The position numbers and the translations under genes were made by a program. Below the pieces are notes generated by a model. It was not told the origin of the DNA, did no database searches, and worked only from the letters and a program-made list of their open reading frames with translations. Below are positions 1 through 8,771 of a stretch of DNA of 64,000 nt, piece by piece. Position 1 is the stretch's first letter; every line of letters begins with the position of its first letter. Source of the stretch: an uncultured Arenicella sp. (GTDB taxonomy: Bacteria; Pseudomonadota; Gammaproteobacteria; Arenicellales; Arenicellaceae); contig CALINO010000073.1 of NCBI GenBank assembly GCA_938045295.1, forward strand, positions 19,268 through 83,267, written 5' to 3'.

Positions 1-285
1 GAGGAGTTACGTTCACACTATGAGGCGGCCTTTTCCGACTTTCCTCTCATTTGTGTCCTGCCTGCGGGTATGACTCCTGAAGTGGTGGCCGTTAAAAATA
101 CTCTGCGAATTGAAATTGGCTTAAACATTAAAACCGATGAGGTTACCGGCCAACGAACACTGTGCGTTATTGCCGCGCTGGATAACTTAATTAAAGGCGG
201 GGCTGGGCAAGCCATGCAAAACTTTAATTTAATGACGGGTCACGATAACGCGCACCAACTACAACAACCGGCAACGTGGCCATAA
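1..285 (+). CDS. argC: ArgC, N-acetyl-gamma-glutamyl-phosphate reductase (C-terminal part)
   Basis: Partial gene: the reading frame is open from the first base and stops at 283-285, giving about 94 C-terminal residues. ArgC reduces N-acetylglutamyl-5-phosphate to the semialdehyde in cytosolic arginine synthesis. The visible segment has the family's C-terminal pattern: the PAGMTPEV region, a VKNTLR strand, then DNLIKGGAGQAMQNFN near the end, which is the typical ArgC terminal signature. The catalytic Cys lies upstream of the window and cannot be checked. argB follows after a short gap, supporting an arg operon. Confidence 0.9.
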   Translation, partial: EELRSHYEAAFSDFPLICVLPAGMTPEVVAVKNTLRIEIGLNIKTDEVTGQRTLCVIAALDNLIKGGAGQAMQNFNLMTGHDNAHQLQQPATWP

Positions 286-330
286 TATGTTTGCTTGGTT
301 ACCTTTGCTAAGAGTACTACGAGTTCAACC

Positions 331-1188
331 ATGACCACTGCTCACAACAAACCCATTGCCGTGATTAAAGTGGGCGGCGATATGGTGGCGCAAGCAGCGC
401 AACGCAAATCTTTAGCACGCAATGTGGCGGGCTTATTTAATGCCGGGTGGCAGTGTTTAATACTGCACGGTGGTGGCCCTCAAGTCAGCGCGCTGCAAAA
501 AGCACACGGCCTAAGGCCGCATAAAGTTGAAGGCCGGCGTGTTACCAATAAGGCCGACTTACAAGTAATAAAACAAGCCCTGTGTGGTGAAGTGAACGTT
601 GATTTAGTCTCTGCGCTGTTAGCAGAGGGCTTGCCGGCCTTTGGCTGTCATGGCGCTTCAGCAACGTTAATTGAGGCCAATAAACGCCCCCCGATGAAAC
701 TCAATACTCATGGCATGGTTGACTTTGGGGAAGTGGGAGACGTGGCCTCAATCAACCATCAATTGCTTAACGCCATGTTCAGCATCAACGTCATACCGGT
801 TATTGCCTCGCTAGGCGTGAGTAAGAACGGGCGTATCTTTAACATTAATGCCGACACCACGGTCGCTGCCATTGCCAAATCACTGAAGGCGGATCTATTA
901 ATTTTATGCACTCAGGTGGGCGGTGTTTTTCATGACATCAGTGATCCGTCCAGTCGAATAGCAACGATTAACCCTCGCCAAGCTGAGCAGTTAATTGAAC
1001 AAGGCATTATCCGCGACGGAATGATCCCAAAGGTGCAGGAAGCACTCACACTGCTGTCGCAAGGCGTGAAAGAAATCATCATTACCAACGCATCGAAACC
1101 CAACAACTTCATCACGCTTGGCCAGTTTGTCACACATGGTAAGGCAGAAGCCCAACATGGCACACGGCTAGTGCCAGACAATGATTGA
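331..1188 (+). CDS. argB: ArgB, acetylglutamate kinase
   Basis: Phosphorylates N-acetylglutamate with ATP, the arginine-pathway step before ArgC; cytosolic amino-acid kinase family. Visible motifs: VIKVGGDM near the N-terminus (phosphate-binding Lys and Gly pair), LHGGGPQVS (substrate and phosphate loop) and NINADTTVAAIAKSL (nucleotide site). The frame extends upstream to a TTG at 295 with no ribosome-binding site; I prefer ATG 331, which has a weak ACGAG about 7 nt upstream and gives 285 residues, normal for the family. It lies 45 bp after argC on the same strand, so cotranscription is likely. Confidence 0.9.
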   Translation: MTTAHNKPIAVIKVGGDMVAQAAQRKSLARNVAGLFNAGWQCLILHGGGPQVSALQKAHGLRPHKVEGRRVTNKADLQVIKQALCGEVNVDLVSALLAEGLPAFGCHGASATLIEANKRPPMKLNTHGMVDFGEVGDVASINHQLLNAMFSINVIPVIASLGVSKNGRIFNINADTTVAAIAKSLKADLLILCTQVGGVFHDISDPSSRIATINPRQAEQLIEQGIIRDGMIPKVQEALTLLSQGVKEIIITNASKPNNFITLGQFVTHGKAEAQHGTRLVPDND

Positions 1189-1611
1189 CGCTAAGACTAA
1201 ATTTCCACGGCACGTTTACTACAACAACAAACAGCGTAAACACAAATTTATAGCCACCAATTTTCATTACTATGAATAACCAATATTGATGATTAATAAA
1301 CGCTATTCGGTTAAATGCGTTGACCTATTTAATAAAGTGTTAATCTTATTTGTGTACAAAAGTTAATGGTCCTGGGGACATAACTAATCAAGATGAATAG
1401 GGAAATAGCAATTCGTCTGTGCCCATAATAATGGCTAATTAGAAACTTAAGTACTTGTAAATACGGGTAATAGAAATAGCTTTAGGAAAATAGCTTGGTC
1501 ATGACAGCAGGGTGCATCTGACGTTCTAATAGATTAAGTAACTTGTCAATAAAGCCGGTAAGCCACGACATTTCCCGCTCAACCTAACCAATAGTTAATG
1601 AGGTGAGTCAA
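1189..1611. other. Non-coding stretch upstream of the haloperoxidase-like gene
   Basis: About 420 bp without a convincing gene. It is AT-rich in its middle part. A weak sigma-70-like pair, TTGACC at 1320-1325 and TCTTAT at 1344-1349 (18-bp spacer), could drive the downstream gene, but neither box is a good match. A short inverted pair GTTTAC/GTAAAC flanks about 16 bp near 1216-1242. I saw no clear terminator after argB. Confidence 0.4.
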
Positions 1612-3387
1612 ATGAAAGACAACACACAATCGGAATCAAACACGGACAATATCATCAGTAAACAGTCCGCTGGCGGCTCTTATAAGTCCGCTGACGGCCC
1701 TCCTAAAAAAGAGGCACGCAGGACATTTTTAAAATCAAGCGTAGGTGTTAGTACGTTGTTAGCAACCGGCGCTAGTTTAACCGCAGCCAGTGGGTTGCAT
1801 GCGCAAGGCCTAACCCCCTTACAACCAACGGGCGGTATCGACAACGATTACCGCGCGCTGCAGGCGGCAAATTTAAAACTCACCATGGCTGAAGACCACT
1901 TTGGCGAAACAATTTTATTGCAAGACCAAGAAAGCAATGAAGACGAAGGCCGTTATGAAGACGACCGGTTTTACGCCAGCTACAGCAAGTCTTTGCCATG
2001 CAATCAATACGGCGAGGTTCAACCCAGTGCGTTTAGAAAACTTCGTCGCGCACTTCGCCGTGGCCGAGAAGAAGATTTTAATAACATCGTGCTGCACGCG
2101 CTCGACAGCCGCCCATTGGTAAGCCCACAAGCCTCGTTCAAATTTGAGACTTGCGGTTTAGACAGCCACGGCACACGCATGGCACCGTCGCATACATTCC
2201 GCAGCGCGGAAATAGCCGCTGAAACCGCCGAAGTCTATTGGCAAGCCATTACCAGAGATGTGCCCTACCTTGATTTTCAAACCAATTCTTTGATTGGCGA
2301 AGCCGTGGCTGACTTAAATAATTTTTCAGCCACACCTGGCGCAACCAATTTCGGCGCCACCGACGTTGACCTATTATTTCGAGGTGAAACACCGGGTGAT
2401 TTGGTTGGCCCTTACATCAGTCAGTTTTTATTAAATGACGTAATATTCGGGCCGGTGGAGTTTGTGCAACGCTACCAACAACCCACCACCGCTCAAGACT
2501 TTATGGCCGACACGGCCAATTGGCTCAATGTACAACGCGGCGGCACGCCTGCCGAACCCATGACCTTTGATCCAGTGCGGCGCTATATTTACAACGGCCG
2601 CACCTTGGGTGAATACGTTCACCGAGACGTGTCTTTTCAAGCTTATTTAAATGCATGCGCTCAGCTATTAGCACTGGGCAATGATGCCGTTGACCAAGGA
2701 AATCCTTACATAAACCAAACTACCACCCAAGAAGGATTTGTGACCTTTGGCGCGCCGTTTGCGGTTGACCTAGTGACTCGAGTGGCCAATTTAGCCTTCA
2801 CCGGTGCTTGGTTTCAAAAATGGCGCGTACACCGTTTTCTTCGCCCAGAAGCGTACGCGGGGCGTGTGCACTTCAACCTTACAGGCTCGCGCAATTATGA
2901 ATTGCATGGCGACATTTTGAACAGCAATGCGGTGCAAAAAGTCTTCAGCCAAAATGGCACGTATTTATTGCCTCAAGGTTTTTCTGAAGGCTCGCCAACC
3001 CACCCATCGTACCCTGCTGGGCACGCGTGTGTGGCTGGAGCCTGCGTAACCGCGCTAAAAGCGTACTTCAATGAAGACTATGTCTTAAGCGATACCGTTC
3101 AAGCCGACGCCGAAGGCTTGTCGCTCATTCCCTACAATGGCCAAGCCCTCACCGTTGGCGGTGAGCTGAACAAGTTAGCCAACAACATTGCACTGGGGCG
3201 CGATGCCGCAGGCGTGCATTACCGCCAAGATGGTATTCAAGGTTTACAAGCCGGCGAGCAACAAGCCATTGCGTACATAAAAGACCAGTCTCGCACTTTA
3301 AAAGAAGCCAATAACGACGGTTTTTACCTAACCAAATTTGATGGCACTCGCATTAATATTAAGAACGGGGTGGTTAGCAACGTGTAA
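1612..3387 (+). CDS. Exported vanadium-dependent haloperoxidase-like protein (PAP2 superfamily)
   Basis: 591 residues from ATG 1612, which sits 5 nt after GAGGTGA; a GTG at 1603 is the alternative but overlaps that ribosome-binding site. A twin-arginine signal (RRTFLK at about residues 36-41, then a hydrophobic stretch ending near LHAQG) predicts Tat export to the periplasm. The C-terminal half has the vanadate-binding arrangement of haloperoxidases and acid phosphatases: KWRVHRFLRP (about 403-412), PSYPAGHA (about 465-472) and GRDAAGVHYR (about 529-538). Known members oxidise halides with H2O2. The usual Ser of the SGH triplet is Ala469 here, so catalysis may differ. No obvious partner gene is adjacent; it seems monocistronic. 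Confidence 0.8.
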   Translation: MKDNTQSESNTDNIISKQSAGGSYKSADGPPKKEARRTFLKSSVGVSTLLATGASLTAASGLHAQGLTPLQPTGGIDNDYRALQAANLKLTMAEDHFGETILLQDQESNEDEGRYEDDRFYASYSKSLPCNQYGEVQPSAFRKLRRALRRGREEDFNNIVLHALDSRPLVSPQASFKFETCGLDSHGTRMAPSHTFRSAEIAAETAEVYWQAITRDVPYLDFQTNSLIGEAVADLNNFSATPGATNFGATDVDLLFRGETPGDLVGPYISQFLLNDVIFGPVEFVQRYQQPTTAQDFMADTANWLNVQRGGTPAEPMTFDPVRRYIYNGRTLGEYVHRDVSFQAYLNACAQLLALGNDAVDQGNPYINQTTTQEGFVTFGAPFAVDLVTRVANLAFTGAWFQKWRVHRFLRPEAYAGRVHFNLTGSRNYELHGDILNSNAVQKVFSQNGTYLLPQGFSEGSPTHPSYPAGHACVAGACVTALKAYFNEDYVLSDTVQADAEGLSLIPYNGQALTVGGELNKLANNIALGRDAAGVHYRQDGIQGLQAGEQQAIAYIKDQSRTLKEANNDGFYLTKFDGTRINIKNGVVSNV

Positions 3388-3408
3388 TACTGAGCTGCAT
3401 CAGCAATA

Positions 3409-3441
3409 AAAAAGAGGCCAGTGTAATGCTGGCCTCTTTTT
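3409..3441. terminator. Bidirectional intrinsic terminator between VHPO-like gene and pdxH
   Basis: A 13-bp perfect inverted repeat (AAAAAGAGGCCAG at 3409-3421 and its complement at 3429-3441) with a 7-nt loop. The stem starts with an A run and ends with a T run, so it can terminate transcripts in both directions. It lies exactly between two convergent genes. Confidence 0.85.
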
Positions 3442-3447
3442 AGTTCA

Positions 3448-4080
3448 TTACGGTTGCAAGCGCTCTATTTGCCAACCACCTTCGTGATATTGATAACGAA
3501 ACCGATCGTGCAAGCGGTAGTCTCCGCCCTGCCAAAATTCAAAGCTATGAGGCTCAATTAAATACCCACCCCAACGCTCTGGCAATGGCACTTGATCTTC
3601 GAGCTCATCTTGATTGCGCATAAACGCCTGTTCTAATGTTTGCCTTGAATCAATTACTTGGCTTTGCTCTGAGGTATAAGCGGCCACTTGTGATTGCCGC
3701 GGCCTTGAATGAAAATACTCAGCTACTTTTTCTCTATCAAGGGCTTTGGCCACCCCTTGTACTCGCACTTGGCGTTCGTAAGCATGCCAAGGAAAAAGTA
3801 ACGACACCTTGGGGTTGGCTGAAATTTCTTGGCCTTTAGTGCTGTCGGTGTCAGTGAAAAAAACAAACCCATCAGCGGACACACTTTTCAGTAGCACGTA
3901 ACGCTGGTTAGGCTGACCACTGGCATCACAGGTACCGACAATCATCGCGGTTGGGTCTTTAATAGACGTACCCATTATTTGCTGCAACCATTGTTCAAAT
4001 TGAGAAACCGGGCAGGCATTAAGGTCTGCTCGCGATAAGCGGCCCATGGAATAATTACGGCGAAACTCTTCTAAATTCAT
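3448..4080 (-). CDS. pdxH: PdxH, pyridoxamine/pyridoxine 5'-phosphate oxidase
   Basis: FMN-dependent oxidation of PNP or PMP to pyridoxal 5'-phosphate (vitamin B6 synthesis and salvage); cytosolic homodimer. 210 residues, close to the usual about 215. The N-terminus has the EEFRRNYSMGRL element seen in many PdxH proteins. The FMN-binding core includes NQRYVLLKSVSADGFVFFTD, followed by a KG..I..NP segment. The C-terminus carries EFWQGGDYRLHDR and ends in ERLQP, the substrate-contact end of the family. It faces the haloperoxidase gene across a shared terminator and is separated by about 70 bp from the next minus-strand gene. Confidence 0.95.
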   Translation of the reverse strand: MNLEEFRRNYSMGRLSRADLNACPVSQFEQWLQQIMGTSIKDPTAMIVGTCDASGQPNQRYVLLKSVSADGFVFFTDTDSTKGQEISANPKVSLLFPWHAYERQVRVQGVAKALDREKVAEYFHSRPRQSQVAAYTSEQSQVIDSRQTLEQAFMRNQDELEDQVPLPERWGGYLIEPHSFEFWQGGDYRLHDRFRYQYHEGGWQIERLQP

Positions 4081-4153
4081 ATACAGCTGACGATATGGCT
4101 AATTAACAACCTCGATTATATACAGAGTACGATTGCCTAGCCTAATGGTTGCG

Positions 4154-4903
4154 CTAGCTCATTTTCGTCAGTAACGTAAGAGGCGCTATTTTCATCAACC
4201 TGGCCATGATTTCCCAAGGCCAGCTGGGCACATAATAATTCCCGCCCTCTTTGTCGATGGCTTTTAAAATCGCTCGGCAACCGGTTTCAGTGTCCACAAT
4301 AAACGGCACCTTTTTTACCTTTTCATTGATTTCACTGCGAATAAAGCCTGGGTGAATCGTGGTGGCTTTAATCGGGGTACCTAATAAATCCACCCGAATG
4401 CCTTCGGTTAATGTGGAGACCGCTGATTTAGTGGCGGCATACACCGTAAGCGCACGACGAAAACCGCGCACCGCACTGACCGATGAAATCATCACAAGGT
4501 GGCCTTGGTTACGCTCTCTAAAATGCTCTAATGCCGCCTCACACTGGGCAATGGCCGACACAAAATTGGTGATGGCGGTTTGTTTATTGGCATTAAAGTA
4601 ACCGGTACCAAGTGAGGCACCTTTACCCATACCGGCATTAACAATGACTCGGTCGATGTGACCTAAATCAGCAACGAACTGTTTAAACACCTCGAACACC
4701 TGATCATGATCGTTAACGTCTAATTCTCTGACGGCAATTTTCACGTTCGGGTTAATAACTTTTATTTCGGCTTTCAGTTCTTCTAAGCGTTCTACCCGCC
4801 GAGCGCACAGCGCCAAATTCCTACCTTGCTGAGCGTACATTTTTGCCATGGTGTAACCCAGACCAGAACTGGCTCCGGTGATTAAAATGTTTTGTCTATT
4901 CAT
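4154..4903 (-). CDS. SDR-family NAD(P)-dependent oxidoreductase
   Basis: 249 residues; classical short-chain dehydrogenase. NAD(P)-binding TGASSGLG at 9-16, an R pair (CARR) after beta-2 favouring NADP(H), VNAG at 88-91, catalytic S140/S141 and YAATK (Tyr155, Lys159). The substrate is not predictable from sequence. It is the last gene of a minus-strand cluster (SDR, kinase, phosphatase, SDR): 17 bp separates it from the histidine phosphatase stop. The C-terminus has a hydrophobic patch (about 225-245) that may associate with membrane, as in other SDRs acting on lipid-like substrates; that is inference. Confidence 0.85.
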   Translation of the reverse strand: MNRQNILITGASSGLGYTMAKMYAQQGRNLALCARRVERLEELKAEIKVINPNVKIAVRELDVNDHDQVFEVFKQFVADLGHIDRVIVNAGMGKGASLGTGYFNANKQTAITNFVSAIAQCEAALEHFRERNQGHLVMISSVSAVRGFRRALTVYAATKSAVSTLTEGIRVDLLGTPIKATTIHPGFIRSEINEKVKKVPFIVDTETGCRAILKAIDKEGGNYYVPSWPWEIMARLMKIAPLTLLTKMS

Positions 4904-4919
4904 ACTAAACCTCGATTAT

Positions 4920-5657
4920 TTAGGCGTAACTGATTAGGTGCTGGTGTTGTGCGCTTTCAAAATGGGTGTGCTCGTTAAGCGATGCCACGAATTGACGCGT
5001 CGGGGTAATCACTATTTTGCTAACGCCACAGTTTATAAGTGTCCAATTCATGCGCATCAAAGCTTGGCTAGGCAAGCCTAATAAAGACTGCGTAATAAGA
5101 GAAATTGGCCCACCAGAAGTGAACACCCATATTGATTTTTTATCACTGTGCTCGCTTAACAGCGACTGATAAGCGCCATGCACACGATGCTTAAATTCGC
5201 CCCATGACTCACTGTACGCTTGATCATTGTCTGCGGTCATCCAGCGTTTCATTGCCGCATTAAACTCACGCTCAAAGAACGCTTTGGGGTCTTGTTGTTG
5301 TTTAATAAACTTGAGCATGGATTCAACCGTGACGTATTCTGGCCGATACGCTCGCAGTATCTGTTGGTGGTCATACTCATTCCAACCGGCATTTTCTTGC
5401 GGTTGCTGTCGGTGAGCCGATGTGGCGCCGTCAGCACCACTTTCATCAGAGCACTTATGAAAACTATCTAAACAGTGTTTGGCTGTTTGCCTGTGCCGCT
5501 GCATACCCCCAGTTATTAATACTTCAGGCGCTGGCAAACGATGGCCAAGCGCCTGCCCTAAACGCTGCGCTTGTTCGATGCCCAACGAGCTCAGTTGGTC
5601 GTAGTTTTCTTGCCCAGACGAAGCTTGCCCGTGGCGCATTAAATACAGTACCGTCAT
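4920..5657 (-). CDS. Histidine phosphatase family protein (phosphoglycerate-mutase-like)
   Basis: Start taken as ATG 5657, where the protein begins MTVLYLMRHGQ; the open frame runs 50 codons further upstream but inside the neighbouring gene. 245 residues. Residues R8-H9-G10 form the phospho-histidine motif; ITGGMQRHRQTA supplies the conserved Arg region and FTSGGPI the later conserved segment, where the second His of typical members (SHG or VTHGG) is not apparent. It starts 1 bp after the stop of the APH-type kinase, so the two are translationally close and probably act on related phosphorylated metabolites. The exact substrate is unknown. Confidence 0.8.
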   Translation of the reverse strand: MTVLYLMRHGQASSGQENYDQLSSLGIEQAQRLGQALGHRLPAPEVLITGGMQRHRQTAKHCLDSFHKCSDESGADGATSAHRQQPQENAGWNEYDHQQILRAYRPEYVTVESMLKFIKQQQDPKAFFEREFNAAMKRWMTADNDQAYSESWGEFKHRVHGAYQSLLSEHSDKKSIWVFTSGGPISLITQSLLGLPSQALMRMNWTLINCGVSKIVITPTRQFVASLNEHTHFESAQHQHLISYA

Positions 5658-5658
5658 G

Positions 5659-6714
5659 TTATTTAATGACTTTTTTGCAACGGTCAAGAAAGTAATGCAC
5701 AAACAACCAAAAGTGTTTAAAGGCAGGGTTGGTCGTTTGCTTATGGTGATAGCGATAGTAAATTTGTTGCAAAATGCCAGCCAAACGAAATAAGCCATAG
5801 ACTTCATAAAAACGCATATCGGCCGCCCCCCATGATGTGCGTTCTTGGTAATAGTCGATCACTTGTTGGCGGGTTAACATGCCGGGCAAATGCGTGGGCT
5901 GACGCCGTGCTTTACGAGCAAAAAAATCATCGTCGGCTTGCACCCAATACGCCAAGGAATTACCTAGGTCCATCATAGGATCACCCAAAGTTGCCAGCTC
6001 CCAATCTAAAACCGCGATAATTTGTGTGGGGTCGTCCTTGCTTAATACTACGTTGTCTAAACGATAGTCGTTGTGCGTTAAGCAAATATTTTCTTTGCTC
6101 GGCATGTTGTCTTCAAGCCACGCCATGATTTTATGCGCGCTGGGTACATTCCATGTCTTGGCTTTGCTGTAACGCTGACACCAACCTTGTATTTGCCGCT
6201 GCATATAACCCTCGCCTTTAGCAAGGTGTGCCAAGCCGGCCTGCTGGTAATCAACCTTATGCAATTCAATTAAGCTATCTAAAAAATTAGTGCACAACGC
6301 TTTGGTTTGCATTGGGTCTAATTTTAGACTGCGAGGCATATTGGTACGAGGAATGATGCCATTTACTTTTTCCATTACGTAGAACTCTGTACCAATTAAT
6401 GAATCATCACAATGGGCTAACATTTCAGGCACGTAGGAGTACACCGGTTTTAACGCGGCTTGCAAACGGTGTTCGCGCCCCATGTCATGCGCACCTTTGG
6501 CTTTAGTGCCTGCTGGCGCACGCCGCAGCACCACATCACGTTCAGGGTAGGTTAAACAATAAGTCCAATTTGATGCACCGCCGGAATATTGAACCACACT
6601 GGGCTCGCCTGAAATACCGCCAATGGCTTGTTTTAACCATGGGTTTAACACCGCCATATCGAGCTCTTCGCCAGCCCGAACATTATTCTCCACTTTGTTT
6701 TTACTGGCACTCAT
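5659..6714 (-). CDS. APH-type phosphotransferase family protein (ACAD10/LvaA-like kinase)
   Basis: 351 residues of the aminoglycoside-phosphotransferase fold. N-lobe: SGGASNWTYCL (nucleotide loop) and VVLRRAP (ATP Lys/Arg region). C-lobe: HNDYRLDN (His214, catalytic Asp216, Asn221) and VLDWELATLGDP (metal Asp237). This subfamily is usually found beside acyl-CoA dehydrogenases and SDRs rather than in resistance loci; characterised relatives (LvaA, ACAD10/11 kinase domains) phosphorylate 4-hydroxyacyl-CoAs. No acyl-CoA dehydrogenase is visible here. The histidine phosphatase starts 1 bp after its stop. Function as an acyl-CoA or lipid kinase is inference from family and context; antibiotic resistance is unlikely. 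Confidence 0.85.
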   Translation of the reverse strand: MSASKNKVENNVRAGEELDMAVLNPWLKQAIGGISGEPSVVQYSGGASNWTYCLTYPERDVVLRRAPAGTKAKGAHDMGREHRLQAALKPVYSYVPEMLAHCDDSLIGTEFYVMEKVNGIIPRTNMPRSLKLDPMQTKALCTNFLDSLIELHKVDYQQAGLAHLAKGEGYMQRQIQGWCQRYSKAKTWNVPSAHKIMAWLEDNMPSKENICLTHNDYRLDNVVLSKDDPTQIIAVLDWELATLGDPMMDLGNSLAYWVQADDDFFARKARRQPTHLPGMLTRQQVIDYYQERTSWGAADMRFYEVYGLFRLAGILQQIYYRYHHKQTTNPAFKHFWLFVHYFLDRCKKVIK

Positions 6715-6791
6715 ATTGGTAGGTACTTAATCGGTGATTATTGATAGGTGGATTCTAAATAGACACTAATAATCGACACAGAGCCGCTGAA

Positions 6792-7601
6792 TTAGTTCGG
6801 CACTTTGATGTATTTAGCTGTGCGTTTTTTCACCATAGAGAGATAGCGTTCTATTGGCAAAAAGCGTTTGAACCGATGAATTTTTCGCCCATCTTTATGG
6901 GTGATAATCATAAATTTTCGAGCGCTGACTCCATCCGCTATCTTCTGCGCAATTACGTCAGCCGACACGCCAGAGTTTTTCACCATTTTATCCACCACGG
7001 CCACCATGTCTTTATCGCCAGTACGTAGCGATGCATTAAGATTGGTTTCAAAAAAGGCCGGGCAAACCACACTGACATGTATGTTTTCATGCGCCAATTC
7101 CAAATGGTAGGTTTCAGATAAGCTAACCATGGCCGCCTTAGACACACAATAACTGCCCATACTCGGTGATGCCGTAATGCCGGCTTGTGAGGCAATATTA
7201 ATAATATCTTTATCGGTGTTGCTTTTGCGCAGCAATGGCAACATGCCTTTGGTCATTCTGACATGACCGAGCAAATTCACATCAAGCACCCATTGCCATT
7301 GCTCCATGCTTTCAGACTCAAGCTGACCTGCGGTGGCCACTCCAGCATTATTAATCAGCATATCTAACGAGCCCCAACGTTCAGCCAAACCGATGGCTAA
7401 TTTGTCCACATCCCATTGTTTGGTAATGTCGCACTCCATGAAAAACGCAGAACCGCCGGCCTGATTAATCAGATCAACCGTTTCATCGCCGCCGTCCTTA
7501 TTAACGTCTGCAACGCAAATCTCGCAGCCTATTTTGGCGTAACTCTCCGCTAAAGCTCGGCCTAAACCTGACCCAGCGCCAGTAATTAAAACTTTCTTCA
7601 T
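6792..7601 (-). CDS. SDR-family oxidoreductase
   Basis: 269 residues. Glycine-rich TGAGSGLG at 7-14, an acidic residue after beta-2 (VADVN, Asp32) favouring NAD(H), NNAG at 84-87, catalytic Ser138, Tyr151 and Lys155 (YCVSK). The C-terminal tail has a basic patch (KDGRKIHRFKRFLP). It resembles SDRs annotated for acyl or steroid alcohol oxidation, but I cannot assign a substrate. It is the first gene of the minus-strand cluster and diverges from a LysR regulator, with about 200 bp between them. Confidence 0.85.
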   Translation of the reverse strand: MKKVLITGAGSGLGRALAESYAKIGCEICVADVNKDGGDETVDLINQAGGSAFFMECDITKQWDVDKLAIGLAERWGSLDMLINNAGVATAGQLESESMEQWQWVLDVNLLGHVRMTKGMLPLLRKSNTDKDIINIASQAGITASPSMGSYCVSKAAMVSLSETYHLELAHENIHVSVVCPAFFETNLNASLRTGDKDMVAVVDKMVKNSGVSADVIAQKIADGVSARKFMIITHKDGRKIHRFKRFLPIERYLSMVKKRTAKYIKVPN

Positions 7602-7810
7602 AATGATTTAAAGATGATTAATAAAATAATAAGCGCTGACATTGCAGCGCACAAACATCACTGTCAACAATAACGACTCCAATGACAGCTACCATTGATA
7701 GATACCAATAAGCAAGGATCAGTGGTTAGCATACCTCAAGCATATATGAACAAAATGAAAAGTGATACACTCAAACTATGACGAACATTCAACACGACAC
7801 ATGAGTGAGC

Positions 7811-8722
7811 ATGGGCGCTAATAATAAGATTCATCAATTGGATTTAAATTTGCTTAAAGTTTTCAAGGCATTGTACGCTGAGCAAAACATGACACGAGCC
7901 GCTGAGGTACTGCATTTAACGCCCTCGGCGGTGAGCCATGCTATTAAACGCTTACGCCATACGCTGGACGATGAATTGTTTGTTCGCAGTCAAAACAAAA
8001 TGCGGCCTACTCCGGCATGCCAGCGCATGGCGCCAACAATCATTAACAACCTCACGCAGCTGCAGCAAGTACTGCAACAATGGGGGGAATTCAGTGCTAG
8101 CGAATCAACCTACCATTTTAAAATTGGCATGCACGATGCATTCGAACCAACGGTTCTCACCCAATTAGCCGTGCTGATTGACAAACACGCACCTAATGCC
8201 AGCTTTTCAAGCATTAAATTTGATCGTACAAATCTTGAACGAGAACTGGCTTCGAGCAAAATTGATCTTGCCATTGATGTGGCAATGACGGTTCGCCAAC
8301 CCGTCAAACGCCATACGTTCAAGAGCTCAGAATTTTTTGTATTGATGAGGCACAACCACCCAAGTAGCAAGCACTTGGAACAAGAGGCGTATCTGGCGGC
8401 TCGCCATATTTCGGTGTCGAACCGACCCAATGGGATGACCACCGAAGATGCGTTTTTTAATAACCTGGGTTTAAAAAGAGAGTCTAAGATACGCTGCCAA
8501 AACTACTACGCGGCGCGAGAAATAGTGCGCAACTCAGACCACCTATTAACCCTTCCGAAAATGCTGGCCATGCAACTGCTTGACTCGGAGCTCATTCTTC
8601 AACCACTGCCATTTGAACTAAAGCCATTTACGGTAAGCCTTTACTGGCACGAGCACGCCGATAATGACGACGCCTTAAGTTGGCTCAGAGACTTAATTAA
8701 AGACAATATAGTGCTGGGTTAA
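7811..8722 (+). CDS. LysR-family transcriptional regulator
   Basis: Start chosen at ATG 7811 (GTG 7805 is possible); 303 residues. The N-terminal winged helix-turn-helix covers about 8-67, with TRAAEVLHLTPSAVSHAIKR as the recognition region and ELFVRSQNKMRPT as the wing. The C-terminal part (about 90-300) is the periplasmic-binding-like effector domain. Because it diverges from the SDR/kinase/phosphatase operon, that operon is the obvious regulatory target; the effector is not known. It ends about 50 bp before the convergent glnE. Confidence 0.9.
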   Translation: MGANNKIHQLDLNLLKVFKALYAEQNMTRAAEVLHLTPSAVSHAIKRLRHTLDDELFVRSQNKMRPTPACQRMAPTIINNLTQLQQVLQQWGEFSASESTYHFKIGMHDAFEPTVLTQLAVLIDKHAPNASFSSIKFDRTNLERELASSKIDLAIDVAMTVRQPVKRHTFKSSEFFVLMRHNHPSSKHLEQEAYLAARHISVSNRPNGMTTEDAFFNNLGLKRESKIRCQNYYAAREIVRNSDHLLTLPKMLAMQLLDSELILQPLPFELKPFTVSLYWHEHADNDDALSWLRDLIKDNIVLG

Positions 8723-8771
8723 TGTTTACCGCTGCTCTAACTCAAGCGCCCACTAAAAAAGTTAAGGCTAA

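Noticed and set aside
1189..1611. tRNA or small RNA before the haloperoxidase gene
   Set aside because: No cloverleaf, no CCA end and no terminator could be found.
5658..5807. N-terminal extension of the histidine phosphatase gene
   Set aside because: Lies inside the kinase gene in another frame; the RHG motif family begins at ATG 5657.
5659..6714. Aminoglycoside resistance reading of the APH-type kinase
   Set aside because: Subfamily and neighbours fit lipid or acyl-CoA metabolism; no mobile or resistance context.
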